Made by a program: the position numbers and the translations under genes. A stretch of 64,000 bases of DNA from Gluconacetobacter diazotrophicus PA1 5 (GTDB lineage: Bacteria > Pseudomonadota > Alphaproteobacteria > Acetobacterales > Acetobacteraceae). Below, piece after piece: positions 43,640-52,958 of this stretch. The first letter of the stretch is position 1; every line of letters begins with the position of its first letter. The stretch spans positions 88,001 through 152,000 of the forward strand of contig NC_010125.1 of NCBI RefSeq assembly GCF_000067045.1. The letters run 5' to 3'. Under the pieces are notes generated by a model. That model saw only the letters and a list, made by a program, of their open reading frames with translations. It had not been told where the DNA came from and made no database searches.

Positions 43640-45338
43640 CGAACGCCGAGGGCAAGAGTTCGCGCAAGAGCGCAAGGCTGTCTGCGACAGAAGCGGGGTC
43701 CTGTTCGGCTTTCCAGGGGGCCGAGCCAGCGAGTTCGATAGGCCATGTCTCAAACGGCTGAGAGAAAATCCAGGCCTTGCGCAAGCCTATCGCATAGGCG
43801 GGGGCCGTAAACGCACTGTCCTCCGGCAGGGTGAGCACATCGGTTGCCAGACGCGCGAGGTGACCTGCGATGATGGAAACTTCGGCGTCGTCAGCGACAA
43901 GCGGTCTGGCGCTTCCGGTTGCCGCTTCATAGGGGGCAGCTAGGCCGGCAAGCGGGGCGGGGACGCCATGTGCATTGCACCAAGCGTTGATCTGGTTGCG
44001 GGCGGCCTGAGGCTCCGGCTCATGGCCTGATCGAACACGTGCCACGAGGCCGCCGATGCCCCCGGCGAACACCTCGCCCCAGACGAGTGGCTTCAGGCTT
44101 TCCTTCGCGACCGCGGCGCAGAAGTTGAAGCAATGCGCGTCGGCGGTGGCGTCGATGATGAGGTCGCAGGCGCGCAACGCCGACATCACCGAGTCCGTGG
44201 AATCGGCGCTTTCCTGACCGCCCAGCGCGACACGCCGCACCGTGACGTCGATCGTGCCGGCAATCTCAATGAGGCGGCTGCGGACCGCGTCGGCCTTATG
44301 GACGCCGGCCGCGGCGGCGCCAAGTTCGTTGCGCACCAGATTCTCGGCGAAAAAGACGTCATCGTCGACCAGCGTGAACATCCGCACGCCGGCGCGCGCC
44401 AGCATCGCGGCGAGCTTGGAGCCAAGCGAGCCGCATCCGACGATGCCGACGCTTTTTCCGGCGAGGAGAGAGTAGTCGTCCGGGAGCCGGTCACTGGTGG
44501 CGACCTTCAGTAGTCGCGAGCGACCGAAGACGCGCTTCTGGCCGGCGTCATAGGCATAGAAATGTGCGGTCTCGGTCGCGGACGCCAGCACCAAGTCCAT
44601 TTCTCCGCTGGCGGCGAGTGCAGCCTCGCGAAGCGCTCCGAGGCCAAGCGCGCCGAGCAGGTCGGCGATACCGGCTTGCGTGGCTGCGGGCATCGCTGTC
44701 CCTTCGGGCAGCCGAATGGCCTGGCCGCGCTTCGTCGTCTCCCGAATCCCGGCCGGCCATGCTCGGCCATCGGTGACGCCGTCGGTCTCTATGATCGTCA
44801 CCGTGAAGGTATCGGCGTAATATTTCTCCGCAATACCAATCTCGAACGACTGACCGGGTGCGATCGCCTTCAGGCGCTCTTCCATTTGCCGCGTCAGCAG
44901 GAACCGGAAATAGGAGCCGCGCACGCTTTGGCCGAGCGAAACGGCATGCGCCGAGGGCAGTTCGGGACCCTCGACATCGCGTTCACCGGCGATCAGACGA
45001 TGCGCGCTCTCGATCATCATCGCCCCGGTGATCGACGTCTCCCAGTTGTCGGCGCGATATTCCAGGCAGAGATTTCCGCCCGCCCCATATTGGTGGTTCG
45101 ACAGGCGACTCCCGTCTCTGGGAAGCACGATGGGTGGGGAATTGGGGTGGAATTCGGCATAGGTCATCGTCAACGGAACGCTGTCGCCGTCATGCTCGAT
45201 CTCGAAATCGACCGCGAGCGCAGCGCCGTTCGAGAGATGCCAGCGCACGCCCTTGAGCCAGGCGACGCGCTCCGCGAGGTTAGCCACGCCCTGACGCTCG
45301 GTTCGTGCGCGAGTCGGATTTTCGAGCCACCAGATCAT
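43614..45338 (-). CDS. cap2: Cap2, E1-E2 fusion ligase of type II CBASS (574 aa)
   Basis: The N-terminal E2-like domain has GGNLCLEYRADNW with the catalytic Cys91 and HPNSPPIVLPRD. The C-terminal ThiF/E1 domain has GIVGCGSLGSKLA (around 296), LVDDDVFFAENLVRNEL and an NAWCNAHG loop as candidate E1 cysteine. Cap2 activates the C-terminus of the CD-NTase and conjugates it to targets, priming cyclic nucleotide synthesis. The start overlaps the CD-NTase stop by four bases. Confidence 0.92.
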   Translation of the reverse strand: MIWWLENPTRARTERQGVANLAERVAWLKGVRWHLSNGAALAVDFEIEHDGDSVPLTMTYAEFHPNSPPIVLPRDGSRLSNHQYGAGGNLCLEYRADNWETSITGAMMIESAHRLIAGERDVEGPELPSAHAVSLGQSVRGSYFRFLLTRQMEERLKAIAPGQSFEIGIAEKYYADTFTVTIIETDGVTDGRAWPAGIRETTKRGQAIRLPEGTAMPAATQAGIADLLGALGLGALREAALAASGEMDLVLASATETAHFYAYDAGQKRVFGRSRLLKVATSDRLPDDYSLLAGKSVGIVGCGSLGSKLAAMLARAGVRMFTLVDDDVFFAENLVRNELGAAAAGVHKADAVRSRLIEIAGTIDVTVRRVALGGQESADSTDSVMSALRACDLIIDATADAHCFNFCAAVAKESLKPLVWGEVFAGGIGGLVARVRSGHEPEPQAARNQINAWCNAHGVPAPLAGLAAPYEAATGSARPLVADDAEVSIIAGHLARLATDVLTLPEDSAFTAPAYAIGLRKAWIFSQPFETWPIELAGSAPWKAEQDPASVADSLALLRELLPSAFDGHDQPSE

Positions 45339-46555
45339 TCCGCGCCGCCGAACCCCTGCGGCTTGGTTGGCACCCGGCTCCTGTCCGGAAAGGAAAGACC
45401 TTCGGCTACGGGCGCCACCGAAGCGGTTTTGAGCAGCGGGGATCGCGGCGGCGGCGGACGGCGGCGGGCCGTGCGGTCGGCCATCGATCCGCCAACGCCG
45501 CGTCCGACTATCTCGGTGATCACTCTCCTATCGCTCGACCGAGCTGCCGCGGCGAATTCCGTCCTGGCCTTTTGGAGCCACTCGTAGAACGCGGTCGCCC
45601 GCTCGGGGTGCTCGGCCCATTTGTCGGCGAAGTTTTCGAGCGGGTCGGTCGGATTCGGGATCCAGTAGCGGTTGTTGTGCCACAGGATATGCTGGTCCAT
45701 GCCCGCGAGAATCACCGCGAGCGCTTCGCCGATCGTCTCTTCGCCCTTATAGGCGTGGGCCGCAAGGGTGGTGATGATGACCGAGATCGGCCGTTCGTCG
45801 CCGCCATGCTCGAAGGTATGGTCACGGTGACGCTTCAGGATCATGATAGCGGCCTGAAGCGGCGTTCGGACCTTGTAGTCCGGGATATCCTCGACGCTCG
45901 CCCTCATGCTGTCGGCGAGCACGCGCTTGCGCCGTTCGAGCGCGGTTGCCATCCGGCTCTTGAACCACTCGCAGTAGCCCTTGGGGTTCGAGCGCGGCCA
46001 ATCGTCGGTAACGGTGGTGTAGGTCGGCCCCTCCTTGTCGGTGATGGCAATGGCGGTGAGTGTCCAACGCGCGTCATAGCCGCGGGATTCCAGGAGGAGG
46101 CGGGCGGCTTGCCCGTTCGGAAGCGCGGGCACGATATCCATATGGAATTGGGCGCCATCGGCATAGTCGAGCACCCAGCAACGGCGACCCTCGCGAAGCG
46201 GCTTGTTCATATTCTGCGCACGCCGATAGGCCTCGATCTCGGCGCCAAGCAGGGTCTTGAGCTGCTGTTGCGTCAGCGAGGTCTTGCCAAGCTTCTGCAA
46301 CTCGCAGACGGAATCGACGTCATATTCCTCGGCGTCGTTCAAGGGCCGGATCGTCGTGCCGAGGCGAAAAGACCCCTGGACGTAGACCTTGGGTCCGTAC
46401 TGTCGGACGGTCGAGGCGTCGCGGTGCAGCCAGTCGCCCAGTGACATGTAGCTCCGGTCGGCCTGCTCATACCGGCTTGGCGGCACGCTCAGTTCTTCGG
46501 CAAGATCCTCGAGGAATTCCTCGCTCTCGCGAGTGCGCGTCTGCTTTTCCACCAT
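45335..46555 (-). CDS. CBASS CD-NTase, probably clade G (406 aa)
   Basis: The polymerase-beta-like core is clear: VYVQGSFRLGTT (GS at 61-62), AEEYDVDSV (D79, D81) and FHMDIVP (D140) give the catalytic triad. The C-terminus is a long basic, Pro-rich disordered tail ending FGGAE, suited to Cap2 handling. A Cap5 partner suggests a CdnG making 3'2'-cGAMP as in the studied CdnG-Cap5 systems; clade and product are inference. It is first in the leftward operon, divergent from cap5 across a 107-base gap. Confidence 0.9.
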   Translation of the reverse strand: MVEKQTRTRESEEFLEDLAEELSVPPSRYEQADRSYMSLGDWLHRDASTVRQYGPKVYVQGSFRLGTTIRPLNDAEEYDVDSVCELQKLGKTSLTQQQLKTLLGAEIEAYRRAQNMNKPLREGRRCWVLDYADGAQFHMDIVPALPNGQAARLLLESRGYDARWTLTAIAITDKEGPTYTTVTDDWPRSNPKGYCEWFKSRMATALERRKRVLADSMRASVEDIPDYKVRTPLQAAIMILKRHRDHTFEHGGDERPISVIITTLAAHAYKGEETIGEALAVILAGMDQHILWHNNRYWIPNPTDPLENFADKWAEHPERATAFYEWLQKARTEFAAAARSSDRRVITEIVGRGVGGSMADRTARRRPPPPRSPLLKTASVAPVAEGLSFPDRSRVPTKPQGFGGAE

Positions 46556-46662
46556 ATGCCTCCAAGGTGAAGCCCACGGTCCGCGTATGGATAGTCGAAC
46601 TGCGCGGTTGAGCTTTGAGGATAAAACGTGAACATTATAGCGAATCGGAGCGAAACACCATC

Positions 46663-47796
46663 ATGGCAAAAACGCAAATCCCACAGAAAATTCAGGTCGC
46701 CCTCTGGACCAAAGCAGCCGGGCGCTGCGAATACCGCGGGTGCAACGAGGAACTCGTCGGCGACCTGATCGCCGGCCGCGTGGACGGTAAGTTCGGCTTC
46801 ATTGCGCACATTGTCGCCGACAGTGCTGACGGACCGCGCGGCGATCCGGTTCGCTCGCCTGCACTCGCCAAAGACCTGAGCAATCTCATGCTGCTCTGTG
46901 CGAAGCACCATAAGGGCGTAGATGTCGACTATCTCGCGGATCATCCCGAGCCCGTCCTGCTTGAGATGAAAGCAGAGCACGAGGACCGGATCGCCATCGT
47001 GACGGGAATGGCGCAGGAGCGCGCCGCGCACGTCCTCCGGTTCGCGGCGGATATCGGACAGCGGGATGCCCTAGTATCGACGCGATCGATCTTCATGGCG
47101 ATGCCGCCCGACAGGCACCCCGCCGAGGGACGAACGATCGATATCGAGTTGGCCGGATGTGACTATGCCGATCACGAAGCGAATTACTGGTCCGTCCAGC
47201 AGGACAATCTGCGCCGCGTGTTCGCTCGCAAGGTGAAGGAGCGCATCGAACAAAAGGAGATAAAGCAGCTCAGCGTGTTCGCGCTAGCGCCGCAGCCGCT
47301 GCTGATCGAACTTGGGCATCTGCTGGGGGATATCGTCCCGGTCACGGTTCATCAGCGATATCGCGAGCCCCCGACATGGCGGTGGCAAGCTGACCAGCCC
47401 GCAATCACCTTTCAGGTCGGCGACTATTCCGGGGCACCGAACGTCGCAGTCGCGCTGAAGCTCGCGCTGAGCGCGACCGTTACGGATGAACGGATTAGCG
47501 CAGTGCTGGGCGAGGATGTCGCCATCTGGTCGCTGACCGCGGAAAATCCGCACAACGACATCATGCGTCGTCCGGACGACCTGATCGAGTTCAAGCACCA
47601 GCTTCGGCGTCTCCTTGATCGGATCAAGGCTGTTCATGGCGAGAATGCGGTTATCAACGTGTTTCCCGCTTTGCCGAATTCAGCGGCGGTTGAGGTCGGG
47701 CGCGTGTGGATGCCTAAGGCCGATTTGCCCATGCAGATCTATGATCAGAATCGGGCCGTCGGCGGGTTCATTCCTACCTTATGTATCGCGAATTAG
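46663..47796 (+). CDS. cap5: Cap5, HNH-SAVED effector nuclease of CBASS (377 aa)
   Basis: The N-terminal HNH domain has CEYRGC (C22, C27), AHIVADS (H49) and LLCAKHH (C79, H82/H83). The rest is a SAVED domain ([33 protein letters not shown] and [13 protein letters not shown]) that binds a cyclic nucleotide and drives oligomerisation. The activated nuclease degrades DNA, aborting phage infection. Start 46663 (MAKTQIPQK) removes a short extension. It is transcribed away from the CD-NTase operon, an arrangement that allows separate control of the lethal effector. Confidence 0.92.
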   Translation: MAKTQIPQKIQVALWTKAAGRCEYRGCNEELVGDLIAGRVDGKFGFIAHIVADSADGPRGDPVRSPALAKDLSNLMLLCAKHHKGVDVDYLADHPEPVLLEMKAEHEDRIAIVTGMAQERAAHVLRFAADIGQRDALVSTRSIFMAMPPDRHPAEGRTIDIELAGCDYADHEANYWSVQQDNLRRVFARKVKERIEQKEIKQLSVFALAPQPLLIELGHLLGDIVPVTVHQRYREPPTWRWQADQPAITFQVGDYSGAPNVAVALKLALSATVTDERISAVLGEDVAIWSLTAENPHNDIMRRPDDLIEFKHQLRRLLDRIKAVHGENAVINVFPALPNSAAVEVGRVWMPKADLPMQIYDQNRAVGGFIPTLCIAN

Positions 47797-47955
47797 AAGA
47801 GGGCCGCCTCCCCCTTCGTCGATCGGCTAAAGCTACCGATATGCAACCCACTCTAAGTGACAATAGAAGTTTGCACTGGTCATGTCCGTTATGCGGAAAG
47901 TGCACTGTGCGTTACATGTTCGGAAGGGAGGGCGTAAACGGAAGTTCCGCGCCAC

Positions 47956-48267
47956 TCACGCCCTGCTAACCAGTTCGTCCAGTGCTCTTATGATCTTATC
48001 CTGATCGCGTTCGGCCAGGACACCGACGGCGGTTCCAAGCCGCGCGGCAGGGATGGTCGCCAGGTCGAACGGGTTGGCAAAGACGTCCTCTCCCTCGACA
48101 TGCAGATACGGCGTCAGCGGGTGATCCGGCGGCGCGCTGCCCGATCGTCTGACGAGCGGCATGACAACGCGGCCCATGCTGCGCTCCAGGCGGCTGCTCT
48201 GGATCTGGACCACGAACGGGATGTCCTGGTTTCGGCCGGGGTTCCGGTAGATCGCGAATTGCGGCAT
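47956..48267 (-). CDS. ccdB: CcdB-like toxin (103 aa)
   Basis: MPQFAIYRNPG, DIPFVVQIQSSRLERSMGRV, VVMPLVRR and a C-terminal ALDELVSRA give the CcdB fold pattern; family members poison DNA gyrase GyrA. Length is standard (about 101-105). It follows ccdA by four bases on the same strand. It forms an addiction module that stabilises the element. Confidence 0.9.
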   Translation of the reverse strand: MPQFAIYRNPGRNQDIPFVVQIQSSRLERSMGRVVMPLVRRSGSAPPDHPLTPYLHVEGEDVFANPFDLATIPAARLGTAVGVLAERDQDKIIRALDELVSRA

Positions 48268-48271
48268 CGGA

Positions 48272-48541
48272 TTAGAGCGTCGAGAATTCGTCGCTCAGGA
48301 AACCGTGCCGCGCGTGCAGATCGTTCACTGCGTCGATCACGCCGTCGAGCTTGCGCTGTTCGTCCTCGCGTTGCTTGCGTGCGGATTGCAGGTAGTCGCC
48401 CAGCAGGGTCTCGACCGTCGCCGAAAGATTGGGCGTCACTTCCCGGACCTGCGCCAGCAGATCGGTGTTGAGCGACAGATTGACCGGGCGGCGGGGCGCG
48501 CTCCGGTCATAGGAAACGCCGAGGCTGGTGCGGCTGGGCAT
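48272..48541 (-). CDS. ccdA: CcdA-like antitoxin (89 aa)
   Basis: RRPVNLSLNTDLLAQVREV is the N-terminal ribbon-helix-helix, and LDGVIDAVNDLHARHGFLSD is the CcdB-binding C-terminal tail. Start 48541 has AAGGAG upstream. It probably represses its own operon as a complex with CcdB. It is divergent from traG, with about 170 bases between starts. Confidence 0.88.
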   Translation of the reverse strand: MPSRTSLGVSYDRSAPRRPVNLSLNTDLLAQVREVTPNLSATVETLLGDYLQSARKQREDEQRKLDGVIDAVNDLHARHGFLSDEFSTL

Positions 48542-48713
48542 GATCCGACTCCTTGTGCGCATATCGTGCGCATGAGATGAGGATGCCGACGCCAGACCGC
48601 AACGTGCAAGTATTTTTTCGCTCCTGCCCGCCACAGTACGATGGGTGCCGGATCATGCTTGCACCTTGGAAAATCCCGGTTCTTCGCTGTCTCGCAGGAC
48701 AAGGGAGGGATCG

Positions 48714-50714
48714 ATGGACCAGCCGGGAACACGTATCCAGTGGGGGCAGGCGCTGGTGGTCCTGTCCATGATCGTGCTGTCCTGGTGGACGGCGACACAA
48801 TGGACGGCCTGGGAACTGGCGTTCCAGCCGGAACTCGGCCGACCGTGGTTCACAATCCTGCATCGCTGGCCGGTCTACGCCCCACCACTGTTCTTCTGGT
48901 GGTGGTATGAGTTCGACGCCTACGCGCCGACGGTTTTCGCGCGGGGGGCCTGGATCGCGGGCTCCGGCGGGGTTCTGGCTTTTGCCGCAGCCGTGGCGCT
49001 GTCCGTCCATCGCGCCCGCGAGGCAAAGCGCGCGGCAACTTACGGCTCCGCCCGATGGGCCGATGATGCGGAAATCCGCGCGGCGGGGCTGCTGGGCGAG
49101 GATGGCGTTGTGCTGGGCAAATACCGCCGCAGCTATCTCCGGCACGATGGCCCTGAGCATGCTCTGATCTTCGCGCCGACGCGTACCGGCAAGGGGGTGG
49201 GTATGGTCATCCCCACGCTTCTGACCTGGCCGGGTTCGGCCATCATCCACGACATCAAGGGTGAGAACTGGCAGATCACCGCCGGTTTCCGGTCAACCTT
49301 TGGGCGGGTGCTGCTGTTCGACCCGACCAATCCTGCCTCGTCGGCCTATAATCCACTGCTGGAAGTCCGACGCGGGGCGTCGGAGGTTCGTGACGTGCAG
49401 AACATCGCCGACATTCTGGTGGATCCCGAGGGGTCGCTGGAACGGCGCAACCACTGGGAGAAAACCTCCCATGCCCTGCTGGTCGGGGCGATCCTGCATG
49501 TCCTTTATGCCGAAGCCGACAAGACGCTCGCCGGGGTGGCGAAGTTCCTCTCCGACCCGCAGCGGTCGATCGAGGCGACCCTGTCCGCCATGATGCGGAC
49601 GAACCACCTGGACGGGAAGGGGCCTCACCCCGTCGTGGCCTCCGCCGCGCGGGAATTGCTGAACAAATCTGACAACGAGCGTTCGGGCGTGCTGTCCACC
49701 GCCATGTCGTTTCTCGGCCTCTACCGTGATCCGGTGGTGGCCACCGTGACCAGCCGCTGCGAATGGCGGATCAGTGATCTGCTGGAGGGTGAACAGCCTG
49801 TCTCCCTGTATTTCGTTATCCCACCTTCGGATATCAGCCGCACCAAGCCGCTGATCCGCCTGATCCTCAACCAGATCGGGCGGCGGCTGACCGAAGATCT
49901 GTCCGGCCGCGAGGGGCGGCGTCGCCTACTGCTGATGCTCGACGAGTTTCCTGCCCTCGGCCGTCTGGATTTCTTCGAGAGCGCGCTGGCCTTCATGGCG
50001 GGCTACGGGATCAAGGCGTTCCTGATCGCCCAGAGCCTGAACCAGATCGACAAGGCGTACGGCCAGAACAACAGCATCCTGGATAATTGCCATGTCCGGG
50101 TCAGTTTCGCCACGAACGATGAACGTACAGCAAAGCGCGTATCCGACGGTCTGGGTGTGGCCACCGAGATCCGGTCGCAGAAGAACTATGCCGGCCATCG
50201 GTTATCGCCCTGGCTTGGGCATCTCATGGTGTCGCGTCAGGAGAGCGCGCGGCCCCTGATGACGGTGGGCGAAGTCATGCAGCTTCCGGCGCGGGATGAG
50301 GTGGTCATGGTGGCGGGCTGCCCGCCGATCCGGGCGCGGAAGGCGCGGTATTTCAGGGACCGCCGCTTCGTCGAGCGTGTTCTGCCGCCGCCTGATCCCA
50401 CGCAACCGCCGCGAACGGTCCGGCCTGATGACTGGAGCGGGCGTCCGCTTCCCGCTACTCCGCCGCCGGACAAAAAATCACTGTCACAATCGCCAGAAAA
50501 TCCTGACGACGCGGACAGTGAGGAATCCCTCGGCACGGGGCGGAAGTGGTCACGCGAGCATGATCCGGCGGAGACCGGAAAACGCAAGCGGCGTGCGGCA
50601 CCGGACCTTTTTGGTGAGGAACCGCCACCGGATCCAGAAGCGCGGGATCGCGCCGACCTGACACGGATCGCTCGGCAGGCTGGGCTCGACCGTGGCAACG
50701 ATCTCGGGCTGTGA
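48714..50714 (+). CDS. traG: TraG/VirD4-type coupling protein (666 aa)
   Basis: Three N-terminal membrane helices (15-105), Walker A APTRTGKGVG (about 152-161), DIKGENWQ, and Walker B LLLMLDEFPALG (about 405). This inner-membrane ATPase links the relaxosome to the type IV channel. Start 48714 (MDQPGTRIQW) has GGGAGG upstream. The C-terminus has a Pro/Lys-rich tail with an RRAAPDLF stretch. It lies at the head of the trb transfer cluster; the relaxase that should feed it is truncated. Confidence 0.93.
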   Translation: MDQPGTRIQWGQALVVLSMIVLSWWTATQWTAWELAFQPELGRPWFTILHRWPVYAPPLFFWWWYEFDAYAPTVFARGAWIAGSGGVLAFAAAVALSVHRAREAKRAATYGSARWADDAEIRAAGLLGEDGVVLGKYRRSYLRHDGPEHALIFAPTRTGKGVGMVIPTLLTWPGSAIIHDIKGENWQITAGFRSTFGRVLLFDPTNPASSAYNPLLEVRRGASEVRDVQNIADILVDPEGSLERRNHWEKTSHALLVGAILHVLYAEADKTLAGVAKFLSDPQRSIEATLSAMMRTNHLDGKGPHPVVASAARELLNKSDNERSGVLSTAMSFLGLYRDPVVATVTSRCEWRISDLLEGEQPVSLYFVIPPSDISRTKPLIRLILNQIGRRLTEDLSGREGRRRLLLMLDEFPALGRLDFFESALAFMAGYGIKAFLIAQSLNQIDKAYGQNNSILDNCHVRVSFATNDERTAKRVSDGLGVATEIRSQKNYAGHRLSPWLGHLMVSRQESARPLMTVGEVMQLPARDEVVMVAGCPPIRARKARYFRDRRFVERVLPPPDPTQPPRTVRPDDWSGRPLPATPPPDKKSLSQSPENPDDADSEESLGTGRKWSREHDPAETGKRKRRAAPDLFGEEPPPDPEARDRADLTRIARQAGLDRGNDLGL

Positions 50715-50721
50715 GGGCGTG

Positions 50722-51153
50722 ATGAGAACATTCCCGAAGAAGGCGCGGCTGTCGGTCTATCTGGAACCGAAGCTGCTGGATGCCCTGACCGCGCATGCAG
50801 CGCGGCGCGATCTGTCCCTCTCTCTGGTGGCGGAAGCCGCCATCGCATCCTTCCTGTCCCCCGATGCCGATGAGCGGCGGGAAGCAGCGATGAGCCGCAG
50901 GCTGGATCGTCTCGACCGGCAGGTCGCCCGCATGGAGCGTGATCTCGGGATCAGTCTTGAGACGCTGGCTCTGTTCATCCGCTACTGGATGACGGTCAGT
51001 CCACCCTTGCCGGAACCGGCAGCCGCGGCAGCGCGGGCACAGGGGGCGGAACGATATGAAGCGTTTGTGGCGGCCCTTGGCCGACGACTCAGTCGGGGAC
51101 CGGTCTTCCGGCAGGAAATTCCCGACGATGTGCCTCCAGCGCCAGAAACCTGA
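50722..51153 (+). CDS. CopG/RHH regulator between traG and trbB (143 aa)
   Basis: KARLSVYLEPKLLDALTAHA and DLSLSLVAEAAIASFL form a ribbon-helix-helix at residues 7-45. LDRQVARMERDLGISLETLA continues as a dimer helix, and LFIRYWMTVSPPLPE as a partly hydrophobic segment. Proteins of this type regularly follow traG in trb-type elements and may regulate the trb operon. It starts seven bases after the traG stop. Confidence 0.8.
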   Translation: MRTFPKKARLSVYLEPKLLDALTAHAARRDLSLSLVAEAAIASFLSPDADERREAAMSRRLDRLDRQVARMERDLGISLETLALFIRYWMTVSPPLPEPAAAAARAQGAERYEAFVAALGRRLSRGPVFRQEIPDDVPPAPET

Positions 51154-51300
51154 TCCCGCAATCCGCAAGTAAAAGCCGCATTCCCTACGATCCTGTACTA
51201 TGGCTGGAAAATATTGTTGAAATCGGGAGAAAGCAGCACTCTCTAATTGTCCCCGTCGTCGTCCGGAGAGGCCGGATGACCCGTAAAGACGGGGATTCCC

Positions 51301-52305
51301 ATGGCGGTCACATCGATTGAAAGTGGTGTCCGACAGCGTGGCATGTCCATGCTGCGCACGGCGATGGGACCGGCTATTGCCCGGCACCTCGCTGATCCTG
51401 CCATTGTCGAGGTGATGCTCAATCCCGATGGCAGGCTGTGGATCGACCGCCTGTCCGAGGGACTGGGTGATACGGGAGATCTGGTCACACCCGCTGACGC
51501 GGAGCGTATCATCCGCCTGGTCGCGCATCATGTCGGGGCCGAGGTGCATGAGAGTGTGCCCCGTGTGTCGGCGGAATTGCCGACGGGCGAGCGTTTCGAG
51601 GGATTGCTGCCGCCGATTGTGATGGCACCCAGCTTTGCGATCCGCAAGCCTGCCGTCGCGGTGTTCACCCTCGACGATTATGTCGCTGCCGGGATCATGA
51701 CGGAGGGGCAGGCGGCATATCTTCGCCAGGCAGTCGCGGACCGTAAAAATATTCTGGTCGCGGGAGGCACATCCACTGGCAAGACCACATTGGTCAACGC
51801 ATTGCTGGCCGAGGTCGCGAAAACTGACGATCGCATCGTGCTGATCGAGGACACGCGCGAACTGCAATGCCGCGCGCCAAATCTTGTGTCGCTGCGCACC
51901 CGTGATGGTGTCGTCACGTTATCCGAACTGGTCCGTTCAGCCCTGCGGCTGCGCCCTGACCGTATTCCCATTGGTGAGGTGCGCGGCCCCGAGGCGCTAG
52001 ACCTGCTCAAAGCCTGGGGCACGGGTCATCCCGGTGGGATTGGCACGCTTCACGCCGGCACCGCCATCGGTGCCCTGCATCGCATGGAGCAACTGATTCA
52101 GGAAATCGTCGTCACCGTACCGCGCGCCCTGATCGCCGAAACCATCGACGTGATCGCAGTCCTATCCGGACGCGGCACGGCGCGCCGCCTATCCGAACTG
52201 GCTGAAGGCGATGGCCTCGATCCCGTGACGGGAGCCTATCGCATCAGGCCAGTCAGCCTTTCATCTTCCAAAACATCATTCTCTGACAATGGAGAGTCGT
52301 TATGA
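51301..52305 (+). CDS. trbB: TrbB, VirB11-like secretion ATPase (334 aa)
   Basis: Hexameric traffic ATPase: Walker [10 protein letters not shown] (near 154), Asp box and Walker B region LIEDTREL, and [19 protein letters not shown]. It powers pilus assembly and DNA transfer at the inner-membrane base of the type IV system. About 330 residues is usual. It overlaps trbC by four bases and opens the trbBCDEJLFGI operon. Confidence 0.94.
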   Translation: MAVTSIESGVRQRGMSMLRTAMGPAIARHLADPAIVEVMLNPDGRLWIDRLSEGLGDTGDLVTPADAERIIRLVAHHVGAEVHESVPRVSAELPTGERFEGLLPPIVMAPSFAIRKPAVAVFTLDDYVAAGIMTEGQAAYLRQAVADRKNILVAGGTSTGKTTLVNALLAEVAKTDDRIVLIEDTRELQCRAPNLVSLRTRDGVVTLSELVRSALRLRPDRIPIGEVRGPEALDLLKAWGTGHPGGIGTLHAGTAIGALHRMEQLIQEIVVTVPRALIAETIDVIAVLSGRGTARRLSELAEGDGLDPVTGAYRIRPVSLSSSKTSFSDNGESL

Positions 52306-52670
52306 GTCCGCTGTCACGTCTGCGCGCCATCGTGTGCGCTGTTGCACGTCCCGATCATCGCATGACGGATCTTCGTGTGTTCGGAACGTCCACGCTCCTG
52401 TCGCTGGTTTTCGTGTCATCGGCCTGGGCATCAGGCTCCGGTATGCCGTGGGAAAACCCGCTCAACGAGATCCTGGAATCCGTGCAGGGGCCGGTCGCCA
52501 AGATCGTCTCGGTGATCATCATCACCGTGACTGGCCTGACCCTCGCCTTTGGCGAGAGTTCGGGTGGGTTCCGTCGCCTGATCCAGATCGTCTTCGGCCT
52601 GTCCATAGCTTTTGCGGCGTCCAGCTTCTTCCTGTCGTTCTTCTCCTTCTCCGGGGGAGCACTGATCTGA
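52302..52670 (+). CDS. trbC: TrbC, VirB2-like pilin (122 aa)
   Basis: Signal sequence with a cleavage-like SSAWASGSG near residue 45, then two hydrophobic helices (VAKIVSVIIITVTGLTLAFG and FGLSIAFAASSFFLSFF). This is the size and layout of TrbC/VirB2 major pilins. TraF at 29026 is the expected maturation peptidase. The stop overlaps trbD (TGATG). Confidence 0.88.
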   Translation: MSPLSRLRAIVCAVARPDHRMTDLRVFGTSTLLSLVFVSSAWASGSGMPWENPLNEILESVQGPVAKIVSVIIITVTGLTLAFGESSGGFRRLIQIVFGLSIAFAASSFFLSFFSFSGGALI

Positions 52671-52945
52671 TGGCGGGATATGACGATGATATGGTGCCGG
52701 GATTTCATGTCCCGGTGCATCGCTCCCTGACCGATCCAATCCTGCTGGGTGGGGCACCTCGCGCCGTGGCCATTGCCAACGGCACACTGGCAGCGGCTAT
52801 CGCCCTCGGCCTGCGCCTGTGGCTGATCGGCGCTGCCTTCTGGGTCGTGGGGCATACGCTGGCGGTCTGGGGTGCCAGGCGTGATCCGCTGTTCATCGAG
52901 GTGGGGCGGCGGCATCTCCGCTATCCCGCCTGGCTGCGGGCGTAG
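52670..52945 (+). CDS. trbD: TrbD, VirB3-like protein (91 aa)
   Basis: VPGFHVPVHRSLTDPILLGG followed by two membrane helices (AIANGTLAAAIALGLRLWLI and AAFWVVGHTLAVWGA) and RRHLRYPAW is typical of TrbD/VirB3. It helps assemble the pilus with TrbE. The frame is fixed by the one-base overlap with trbC. A GGGAGG site for trbE begins right after its stop. Confidence 0.9.
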   Translation: MAGYDDDMVPGFHVPVHRSLTDPILLGGAPRAVAIANGTLAAAIALGLRLWLIGAAFWVVGHTLAVWGARRDPLFIEVGRRHLRYPAWLRA

Positions 52946-52958
52946 GGAGGGCAGGGCG

